5,624 nt of DNA, taken from the NCBI GenBank assembly GCA_017861495.1, contig JAGFXW010000201.1:1-5624 (forward strand), in the 5' to 3' direction. Both the position numbers and the translations under genes were made by a program. This DNA comes from Bacillota bacterium (lineage in GTDB: Bacteria > Bacillota_C > Negativicutes > CTSoil-072). Numbering within the stretch: position 1 is the stretch's first letter; every line of letters begins with the position of its first letter. The notes under the pieces were generated by a model. That model made no database searches and was not told the origin of the DNA. It saw nothing but the letters and a program-made list of their open reading frames with translations. This document shows positions 1 to 5,624 of the stretch, piece by piece.

Positions 1-48
1 AATTATGCTCATTTGATTTAGTTAAGTCAAAACCAACCTTCACTTTGT

Positions 49-696
49 CTATATATCCTTTTGCGATAATCCGTCCTGCTTATGATATATAAAAAATCTC
101 CATTTATATTTAATAAAATCATCAGCTAAATACCCCTCTTTTGAAAAAAAGACATTTTGCTCAGCTAAAATTTTATCAATACCATTTTTTTCATGTAAAT
201 AAAATGGTCTTATAAATTCTTTTTCGTCAAGTTTTACTTTACTCCATTCTTTATCAATCCCTGTGCCTTCTCTGATGATAATTCCTAAATACCCATTGTC
301 ATTTAGAATATTAGCTATTCTTTTTAAAAGATCCGGTAGTTCTGTACTACTCACATGTACCAATGCTGCACAAGCGAATACACCGTCAAACATTCCAATA
401 TTAGAATCAATGTTTCTAAAATCCATTAACTTAAATTGACCACCTTTGAACATTTGATTTGCTAATTTAATATTTTCTTTACTGAAATCTATCCCTAAAA
501 CATCCGCTCCTAACTTTGCCATTCGCATACTTTCGTGACCTGTTCCACATCCTAAATCTAAAATTCTAGGTTTTTTATTTTTTAATAAACCAATGAATTC
601 TATAAGTGATGGATTTAAAATATCATTCTCATACCAATCTTTAGCCATTTTTTCAGCCATTTCATCATAAAATGCTCTTGTTTCATCCTTATTCAC
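49..696 (-). CDS. Class I SAM-dependent methyltransferase, substrate unknown
   Basis: A small soluble cytoplasmic methyltransferase that would transfer a methyl group from S-adenosylmethionine to an unidentified acceptor. Residue numbers here count from a GTG at 705. Motif I (ILDLGCGTG, 48-56) is the glycine-rich AdoMet loop. The acidic ribose-binding residue is D73 at the end of strand 2 (VLGID), D95 fits the adenine-contact position, and FDGVFACAALVHV (106-118) fits motif IV and strand 4. The C-terminal third (about 145-210) completes the fold and gives no acceptor clue. I prefer the GTG at 694-696 (215 aa) over the GTG at 703-705 (218 aa), because GAGGTG lies just upstream of the former and overlaps the latter. 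The gene is clearly more AT-rich than the glucarate genes (301-360 is 30% G+C by hand count), stands alone beyond the operon terminator, and may be a horizontal acquisition. The family is secure. The substrate cannot be read from the sequence. Confidence 0.92.
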   Translation of the reverse strand: MNKDETRAFYDEMAEKMAKDWYENDILNPSLIEFIGLLKNKKPRILDLGCGTGHESMRMAKLGADVLGIDFSKENIKLANQMFKGGQFKLMDFRNIDSNIGMFDGVFACAALVHVSSTELPDLLKRIANILNDNGYLGIIIREGTGIDKEWSKVKLDEKEFIRPFYLHEKNGIDKILAEQNVFFSKEGYLADDFIKYKWRFFIYHKQDGLSQKDI

Positions 697-701
697 GCAT
701 G

Positions 702-709
702 CCACCTCT
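702..709 (-). promoter_or_regulatory. Ribosome-binding site deciding the methyltransferase start
   Basis: On the minus strand the sequence is AGAGGTGG, containing GAGGTG, a perfect match to part of the anti-SD complement GGAGGTGATC. It lies 5 nt upstream of the GTG at 694-696. The upstream in-frame GTG at 703-705 falls inside this site and has only a weak AGG before it. An ATG at 698-700 is out of frame and stops after three codons. The start at 696 is therefore favoured. Confidence 0.6.
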
Positions 710-1138
710 AACCTATTCTCATTGATTATTTATTATAATTTCTAAGATTACTAACTAATTCTTTTAGTTCCAGTTATATTAGTTTACTGATGTAATGTTT
801 CCCGGTTTAATTCTTAATACTTATTGCCAATTTCTTCTCGTTGTCCTTTTAATAAAATAAGTTTTAAACGGTGTGTATAAATGCATCTAACAAAAAAGGT
901 ATTATAATTATCACCTGTAAACGCCCCTTATTAGATCTGACTCCTCATACTTCTTTTACAATACTTGATAATTGCTAGATCGAATACAATTTCTTTTTAA
1001 AAATTTTGGGTTAATAGAACATCTATATCGACTTTCATATTTAAAACATTCTAAATTAATTATGATTTTCCTTTTATTTTTAACTCTTCTGGATAAAATT
1101 AGAAATATAGTCCCATTTTAATCTATCTGCTTTACAAA
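706..1138. other. AT-rich intergenic region without a recognisable gene
   Basis: About 430 bp between the methyltransferase start and the operon terminator. It is strongly AT-rich on both strands. I see no tRNA, rRNA, repeat array or ORF with a ribosome-binding site. The longest minus-strand open stretch noticed runs from 927 to 814 (37 codons plus stop) but has no ATG, GTG or TTG start. It would read as a short C-terminal tail and could be a gene remnant or chance. A 17-codon minus-strand frame starting with ATG just right of 880 also lacks a convincing ribosome-binding site. The region must hold the methyltransferase promoter unless an unseen promoter serves it. Confidence 0.5.
732..737 (-). 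promoter_or_regulatory. Possible -10 box for the methyltransferase
   Basis: A perfect TATAAT reads on the minus strand 22 nt upstream of the ribosome-binding site. No good TTGACA-like -35 lies 16-18 bp upstream; the 17-bp position reads AATTAG. In sequence this AT-rich (721-780 is 17% G+C by hand count), a TATAAT can occur by chance. This is a weak candidate only. Confidence 0.25.
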
Positions 1139-1187
1139 CAAAAAATCGGCTGATAATCACGGTTATTTTCGTGATTATCAGCCGATT
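1139..1187 (-). terminator. Rho-independent terminator of the glucarate operon
   Basis: The arms at 1144-1161 and 1170-1187 form a perfect 18-bp stem with an 8-nt loop (1162-1169). On the minus strand the stem is followed directly by a run of T (1140-1145, partly overlapping the arm). It lies 26 nt beyond the gudD stop codon, so it ends the gudP-dehydratase-gudD transcript and isolates the methyltransferase from it. The plus-strand side has T-rich sequence a little farther off, but no plus-strand gene approaches it, so one-way function is the simplest reading. Confidence 0.93.
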
Positions 1188-1213
1188 AATTATCTGTTAT
1201 TTTCTTTTTTGAA

Positions 1214-2563
1214 TTATGAACGTACGAGGCAGGGCCGTTTCGGATCAAACTTCCAGTCTGGAATCAGGCACTGCATAGCTCTGGCATCATCACGCGCACC
1301 AAGGTTATGTTTCAAATAAAGGTCATGCGCCGCTTCAATCCTTGCCATATCGATTTCAATGCCAAGACCGGGCTGCTCCGTTACTTTGATCCTGCCATTG
1401 ACAATCGGCATCGGTTCTTTTGTCAGACGTTCCGTGTTTTCCTGCCAGATCCAATGCGTATCCAACGCCGTGATATCGCCAGGTGCTGCTGCTCCACACT
1501 GTGCAACCATAGCCAGAGAAATATCAAAATGATTGTTTGAATGTGCGCCCCACGTCAGACCCCATTCATGACAGAGCTGTGCTACGCGTACCGCTCCCTG
1601 CATGGTCCAGAAATGCGGATCTGCCAGCGGGATATCAACCGAATGCAGAATCATTGAGTGCCCCATCTGCCGCCAATCCGTTGCAATCATATTCGTTGCT
1701 GTCGGCAGCCCCGTTGCCTTTCTGAATTCCGCCATAATTTCCCGACCGGAATAACCATTTTCCGCGCCGCAAGGATCTTCCGCATAGGTTAAGACATCGG
1801 TTTTGTTTTTACAAAGACGGATAGCCTCTTCCAGCATCCAAGCACCATTTGGATCCAGCGTAATCCGTGCATCCGGAAAAGCTTTTTTCAAAGCGCTTAC
1901 TGCTTCGATTTCTTCATCCCCAGACAAAACACCGCCTTTCAATTTGAAATTTTTAAATCCATAGCGCTCATAAGATGCCTGTGCCAGTTCTACAACAGCT
2001 TCCGGTGTCAGCGCTTCCTCATGACGAAGGCACAGCCAAGCATCTTTTTCATTTTCTTCGCTGAAATACGGCAGATCCGTTTTTTTGCGATCGCCGACAT
2101 AGAAAAGGTAGCCTAAAAACTCCACTTCCTCACGCTGACGTCCAGTGCCTAACAGCTCTGCTGCCGGAACACCAAGATATTTTCCTAATAAATCAAGACA
2201 GGCGGCTTCAATTGCGGTAACTGCATGAATCATTGTCCGCAGATCAAAGGTCTGCATCCCGCGGCCGCCAGCATCGCGATCCTTAAAGGCTTCCCTGACA
2301 TCATTTAAGATATGATTATAGATGGCAATCGGGCGCCCGACAACCAATTCTCTCGCATCTTCGAGTGTTTTGCGGATTTTTTCACCGCCGGGGACTTCTC
2401 CAGCCCCAGTATGCCCGGCGCTATCCGTCAGAATAACAACATTCCGGGTGAAAAAAACACCATGCGCACCACTGAGATTGAGCAGCATGCTGTCACGACC
2501 AGCAACCGGAATCACTTTCATATCTTTTATCATCGGTGAACTTTCTCTGCTATTGATATCCAT
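1214..2563 (-). CDS. gudD: Glucarate dehydratase (canonical GudD type)
   Basis: Cytoplasmic Mg-dependent enolase-superfamily enzyme (mandelate racemase-like fold) that dehydrates D-glucarate, and in E. coli also L-idarate, to 5-keto-4-deoxy-D-glucarate. At 449 aa it has the usual family length. The N-terminal capping domain runs to about residue 135, the barrel to about 390, and the C-terminal tail returns to the cap. The E. coli residues I remember all appear with a constant offset of two: N29, H34, T105, Y152, F154 and R424 for substrate; the KxK base K207/K209; metal ligands D237, E268 and N291; and the H341-D315 dyad. The cap segment DRDAGGRG followed by QTFDLRT (95-110) is the standard GudD form. 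The ATG is preceded by AAGGAG at 9-nt spacing. It is the last gene of the operon, 30 nt after the previous stop and just before the terminator. It is probably the main catalytic dehydratase here. Confidence 0.94.
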   Translation of the reverse strand: MDINSRESSPMIKDMKVIPVAGRDSMLLNLSGAHGVFFTRNVVILTDSAGHTGAGEVPGGEKIRKTLEDARELVVGRPIAIYNHILNDVREAFKDRDAGGRGMQTFDLRTMIHAVTAIEAACLDLLGKYLGVPAAELLGTGRQREEVEFLGYLFYVGDRKKTDLPYFSEENEKDAWLCLRHEEALTPEAVVELAQASYERYGFKNFKLKGGVLSGDEEIEAVSALKKAFPDARITLDPNGAWMLEEAIRLCKNKTDVLTYAEDPCGAENGYSGREIMAEFRKATGLPTATNMIATDWRQMGHSMILHSVDIPLADPHFWTMQGAVRVAQLCHEWGLTWGAHSNNHFDISLAMVAQCGAAAPGDITALDTHWIWQENTERLTKEPMPIVNGRIKVTEQPGLGIEIDMARIEAAHDLYLKHNLGARDDARAMQCLIPDWKFDPKRPCLVRS

Positions 2564-2593
2564 GATACAAATCTCCTTTTTTGCTTCTATTTT

Positions 2594-3976
2594 TCAGATG
2601 GTATGCGTAAATGCCGGTTTCTTCGGATCGTATTTCCAGCCGGCAACTAGATATTGCATCGCCATCGCATCATTTCTGGCACCTTTTCCATATCTTTGAT
2701 ACAACATATTGGCTTTTTCCACCGCATCCATATCGATTTCAACACCAAGACCTGGTGCATCTGGTACCTTGACAACACCGTTTTTCAGTTGCAGCGGGTT
2801 CTTCGTCAAATGCTGCGTACCTTCCTGCCATATCCAATGTGTATCAATCGCCGTGATTTCACCGGGAGCTGCGGCCGCAGCATGCGTAAACATCGCCAGC
2901 GATACATCAAAGTGGTTGTTGGAATGCGATCCCCAGGTCAGACCCCATTCATGGCAGATCTGCGCCACCCGAACCGTTCCCTGCATCGTCCAGAAATGTG
3001 GATCTGCCAGTGGTATATCAACGGCCTGCAAAGCTATGGCTGGTCCCAGCTGCCGCCAGTCGGTGGCGATCATATTCGTTGCTGTCGACAGCCCCGTTGC
3101 CCGGCGGAATTCTGCCATGATTTCACGCCCAGAGTAGCCAGGTTCCGGACCGCAGGGATCTTCGGCATAGGCCAGAATGTCCGAGCGCCCCTTGCACAAG
3201 CGGATTGCATCTTTGAGCAGCCAGGAACCATTCGGATCGAGCGTGATCCGAGCACTAGGAAAAGCCTTTTTCAGCGCGGCAATCGCTTCAATTTCCGCTT
3301 CTCCGCTCATCACGCCACCTTTTAATTTAAAATCGTTGAACCCGTATTTTGCAGCAGCTGCTTGTGCTTGGCGGACAATATTTTCCGGCGTCAAAGCTTC
3401 TTCATGACGGACACGGTACCAGTCATCCTTACTCTCAGCTTCACAAAGATAGGATACATCCGTTTTATTCTGATCACCAACATAGAAAAGATATCCCAGC
3501 ATCCGCACTTCATCACGATGGCGTCCATCGCCCAAAAGATCGGCAACTGGCATCTCCATATATTTTCCCAAAAGATCGAGCAGTGCCGCTTCAATTGCCG
3601 TGATTACATTATCCGTCCGCAGATTGATTTCATGCGGCTGTTTAAGTACAGCCGCTTCGGATTCGGAAGTTACTCTGTGCATGATATTTTTCGCCTGCTC
3701 ACCGCCTTCTCCCAGAACGCTGTACCGGATATTTCGCAAAATATCACGATAACGTCCAATTGTTTTTCCCACAACCAGCTCCGTTGACCGTTCCAGTGTC
3801 TGACGAATACCTTCACCACCAGGTACTTCCCCAACACCGGTATGCCCTGCACTATCTTTCAATATAACTAGATTGCGGGTAAAAATCGGCGCGTGTGCCC
3901 CACAAAGATTGAGCAGCATACTGTCATGACCTGCTAACGGAATAACATCCATTTGGGTTACAACTGGCATCGTCAT
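2594..3976 (-). CDS. Glucarate dehydratase family paralogue with capping-domain insertion (GudX-like position)
   Basis: Second enolase-superfamily dehydratase of the operon, 460 aa, predicted to act on glucarate or a related hexarate. The catalytic set is intact: KxK K217/K219, metal ligands D247, E278 and N301, dyad H351-D325, and substrate residues N23, H28, Y162, F164 and R434. It differs in the capping domain. Between residues 84 and 119 it has 34 residues where the neighbouring gudD product has 17, and the family TFDLRT is EINLRT, so the substrate-contact Thr (E. coli T103) becomes E116. C-terminal features ([14 protein letters not shown]) recall E. coli GudX from memory, and the middle position in the operon matches gudX, so I give no symbol. 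The start ATG has AGAGGTG 8 nt upstream; an ATG two codons later is a poorer choice. The stop of gudP lies 38 nt upstream. A dehydratase is secure, but whether its specificity has shifted or it assists GudD is open. Confidence 0.9.
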   Translation of the reverse strand: MTMPVVTQMDVIPLAGHDSMLLNLCGAHAPIFTRNLVILKDSAGHTGVGEVPGGEGIRQTLERSTELVVGKTIGRYRDILRNIRYSVLGEGGEQAKNIMHRVTSESEAAVLKQPHEINLRTDNVITAIEAALLDLLGKYMEMPVADLLGDGRHRDEVRMLGYLFYVGDQNKTDVSYLCEAESKDDWYRVRHEEALTPENIVRQAQAAAAKYGFNDFKLKGGVMSGEAEIEAIAALKKAFPSARITLDPNGSWLLKDAIRLCKGRSDILAYAEDPCGPEPGYSGREIMAEFRRATGLSTATNMIATDWRQLGPAIALQAVDIPLADPHFWTMQGTVRVAQICHEWGLTWGSHSNNHFDVSLAMFTHAAAAAPGEITAIDTHWIWQEGTQHLTKNPLQLKNGVVKVPDAPGLGVEIDMDAVEKANMLYQRYGKGARNDAMAMQYLVAGWKYDPKKPAFTHTI

Positions 3977-4014
3977 TCAAAATGCACCTCTTTTATTTTT
4001 TTAATTCGTATTTT

Positions 4015-5421
4015 TCAATCTACTTTCTTTAATTCCACTCGGTGGATATCACCAACAAGGAAGATATAGCTGAATGCAGCAACCAAGCCATGTACAACCG
4101 TAAAGACAAGCGCCCATTCAAAAGACCCTGTCACCGCTACGATATAGCCAATGGCAATCGGCGTCGTAATACTCGATAAATTACCACACATATTGAACAG
4201 TCCGCCAGCCAGCCCAGCAATTTCCTGAGGGAAAGTATCCGAACCAACAGCCCAGCCCAGCGCACCAAAAGCTTTGCCAAAAAAGGAAAGCGCCATAAAC
4301 AAGATAACAAGTGGAATAGAATCTACATAGTTGCAGCCGATCATCGCCATACTGAGCAGCATGCCGGCAACAATTGGCAGTTTTCTTGCTACCGATAAGG
4401 AGTAGCCGCGATGCAGCAGAAAATCTGAGAATACACCACCAGCAATCCCGCCGCCAAAACCACAGAGCGCCGGAATCGCTGCCGCAAAACCTGCATGCAA
4501 AATATCCATGCCTCTCGCCTGAACAAGATAAACCGGGAACCAACTGATAAAGAAAAAAGTCAACGCATTGATACAGTACTGTGCCAGATAAATGCCGATA
4601 AACATGCGATTGGAAAGCAATTGCTTGATCAGGGCTAAATTCGGCCCAGCCTTTTTAGCTTCGCCGTCTTTTTTCATATCCATGCTGACAAGGCCGCCGC
4701 CTTCTTCGATATAATCAACTTCAGCCTTATTTGCCATCGGATGCTCTTTCGGATCATAGATGAATTTCAGCCAGAAAAAGAGCATGACAATCCCCGTTGC
4801 TCCCATGACGATGAATACATAGTGCCAGCCAAAGAAATGTACAATCCACCCCATCAGCGGAGCAAAGATAACAGTAGCAAAATACTGCGCAGCATTAAAA
4901 ATGGACGATGCCGTGCCGCGTTCCTGCTTAGGGAACCAAGCGGCTACAATGCGGGCATTTGCCGGAAAAGACGGCGCTTCAAAGGTAGCCATAAGATAAC
5001 GGAAAGCAAATAAAACAGCAGCTGCGGTAACACCGGTAAAAAATACAGCACTGCCCTGTAAGGCAACCGATAAAGACCAAAAGACAAGGCAAGTAGAATA
5101 TACCCGTTTCGAACCGAAACGGTCAAGAAGCCAGCCGCCAGGAAGCTGTGCGACAACATACGCCCAGCCAAAAGCAGAAAAGATATACCCCATCTGAATG
5201 CTGGTCAGGCCAAGCTCTTTCTGTATCGCCGAACCGGCAATCGAAAGCGTCGCCCGGTCAGCATAGTTCACAGCCGTCAACATAAAAAGAATAGCTACCA
5301 CCAACCAGCGAATATTTGTTTTCTTCTCTGGTCTTAGTCTTTGATGGGCAACTGCCATAGCTGCACCAGCGGACGACTCCGCAAACAGACTTTGTGGAGT
5401 CTTTGTTTTTTCTGAAATCAT
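4015..5421 (-). CDS. gudP: D-glucarate/D-galactarate permease, MFS anion:cation symporter family
   Basis: Inner-membrane major facilitator that imports hexarates, probably with protons. From the ATG at 5421 it has 468 aa. A roughly 37-residue hydrophilic N-terminus precedes helix 1 (about 39-57), which carries NYADRATLS (52-60), a hallmark of this family. The MFS loop 2-3 signature GGWLLDRFGSKR is at 95-106, and the family segment RYLMATFEAPSFP is at 141-153. A cytoplasmic central loop (about 221-272) separates the two six-helix halves, and helices 7-12 run to about residue 456. QYCINALTFFFISWFPVYLV (281-300) and GALGWAVGSD (386-395) closely resemble E. coli GudP from memory. A TTG at 5434-5436 would extend the protein by five codons, but GGAGG overlaps it and sits 8 nt before the ATG, so the ATG is the start. 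It is the first gene of the operon, and the two dehydratases after it support the substrate. Confidence 0.94.
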   Translation of the reverse strand: MISEKTKTPQSLFAESSAGAAMAVAHQRLRPEKKTNIRWLVVAILFMLTAVNYADRATLSIAGSAIQKELGLTSIQMGYIFSAFGWAYVVAQLPGGWLLDRFGSKRVYSTCLVFWSLSVALQGSAVFFTGVTAAAVLFAFRYLMATFEAPSFPANARIVAAWFPKQERGTASSIFNAAQYFATVIFAPLMGWIVHFFGWHYVFIVMGATGIVMLFFWLKFIYDPKEHPMANKAEVDYIEEGGGLVSMDMKKDGEAKKAGPNLALIKQLLSNRMFIGIYLAQYCINALTFFFISWFPVYLVQARGMDILHAGFAAAIPALCGFGGGIAGGVFSDFLLHRGYSLSVARKLPIVAGMLLSMAMIGCNYVDSIPLVILFMALSFFGKAFGALGWAVGSDTFPQEIAGLAGGLFNMCGNLSSITTPIAIGYIVAVTGSFEWALVFTVVHGLVAAFSYIFLVGDIHRVELKKVD

Positions 5422-5429
5422 ACTTATTT

Positions 5430-5434
5430 CCTCC
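5430..5434 (-). promoter_or_regulatory. Ribosome-binding site deciding the gudP start
   Basis: A perfect GGAGG reads on the minus strand and is separated by 8 nt from the ATG at 5419-5421. An automatic call could choose the upstream in-frame TTG at 5434-5436, but that codon overlaps this site and has no ribosome-binding site of its own. Confidence 0.85.
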
Positions 5435-5467
5435 AACTCTATTCTAAGTAGTTATCTGATAAGTATT

Positions 5468-5620
5468 TAGTGCCTTGACAAAGTTAAAACTTTGATTAAC
5501 TTACGGCTCTTTTTCTGACTTGCGTTGTTGTCGTCATCTTACATATATCCGATATGTGCGACTCCTCCGTCTACCAAGGCAAAAAATCTCCAAAATCTAA
5601 CCTTGTTTGTCAAGGTACTA
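5468..5620. mobile_element. MITE-like non-coding element upstream of gudP
   Basis: The ends are inverted repeats, TAGTGCCTTGACAAA at 5468-5482 and its complement at 5606-5620, matching at 14 of 15 positions (G versus A at the fifth). The outermost TA on each side could be a target-site duplication of the kind made by IS630/Tc1-mariner transposases, leaving a 149-bp element with 13-bp ends. A palindrome at 5479-5494 (7-bp stem, 2-nt loop) abuts the left end. A hairpin at 5600-5616 (6-bp stem, 5-nt loop) overlaps the right end. A smaller hairpin is at 5541-5557. There is no transposase gene, so it would move only in trans. It has more G+C (48% at 5521-5580 by hand count) than the flanking sequence. 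A structured 5' leader or an IS200/IS605-type relic are alternatives. Multi-copy status cannot be seen here. Confidence 0.6.
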
Positions 5621-5624
5621 GTTA

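Noticed and set aside
1..43. Possible start of a next gene on the minus strand (GTG at 41-43, open to the window edge)
   Set aside because: Only about 14 codons are visible, the AAAGGA-like site is about 13 nt away, and the methyltransferase already ends in a natural-looking way. There is too little to call a gene or a frameshifted extension.
2564..2593. Internal terminator or promoter between the two dehydratase genes
   Set aside because: The 30-bp gap holds only a ribosome-binding site and a T/A-rich stretch, with no hairpin. The same applies to 3977-4014 between gudP and the first dehydratase.
2654..3325. A 223-codon plus-strand reading frame opposite the first dehydratase
   Set aside because: It lies wholly antisense to a gene with intact catalytic motifs, its translation has no recognisable domain, and it is best explained as a shadow of that gene's codon use. 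The other plus-strand frames between 1307 and 3787 fail for the same reason.
4181..4543. A 120-codon minus-strand frame inside gudP
   Set aside because: It is an out-of-frame shadow within a complete, well-matched transporter. Its Cys- and Trp-rich translation is typical of misframed membrane-protein sequence.
5437..5467. A minus-strand TAGAAT as the gudP -10 box
   Set aside because: It lies so close to the GGAGG that transcription would start almost on the ribosome-binding site, and there is no -35-like hexamer 17 bp upstream (the position reads TAAATA).
5497..5537. A 13-codon minus-strand leader-like peptide with four Thr codons (ATG at 5535-5537)
   Set aside because: The nearest strong ribosome-binding site (GGAGGAG near 5563-5569) is more than 20 nt away. 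The frame lies inside the putative mobile element, and no attenuator terminator follows it before gudP.

Overview
The window carries one compact sugar-acid operon and one unrelated AT-rich gene, all on the minus strand. From right to left (the direction of transcription) it holds a D-glucarate/galactarate permease of the MFS anion:cation symporter family (gudP, 5421-4015), an unusual glucarate dehydratase with a 17-residue insertion (3976-2594), a canonical glucarate dehydratase (gudD, 2563-1214), and a strong rho-independent terminator (about 1139-1187). After a gene-poor, very AT-rich stretch (706-1138) comes a class I SAM-dependent methyltransferase (696-49).

The permease would import D-glucarate or galactarate. 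The two enolase-superfamily dehydratases would convert it to 5-keto-4-deoxy-D-glucarate. The aldolase, reductase and kinase that finish the pathway are not here, and the terminator closes the operon, so they must lie elsewhere. The order permease, variant dehydratase, canonical dehydratase matches E. coli gudP-gudX-gudD as I remember it.

The host is probably a member of the Bacillota, perhaps Negativicutes. The ribosome-binding sites are strong and of the GGAGG/GAGGTG type, GTG and TTG codons appear at gene starts, and coding G+C is moderate, yet the catabolic proteins resemble proteobacterial GudP and GudD closely. The lineage is an inference and no marker gene settles it.

The right edge (5468-5620) holds what looks like a complete 153-bp MITE-like element. 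Its 15-bp inverted ends match at 14 positions, it is bounded by TA, and it has a hairpin near each end. It sits about 33 bp upstream of the gudP ribosome-binding site, where an operon promoter would be expected. I found no wholly new system. The element and the insertion-bearing dehydratase are the two items most worth following up.
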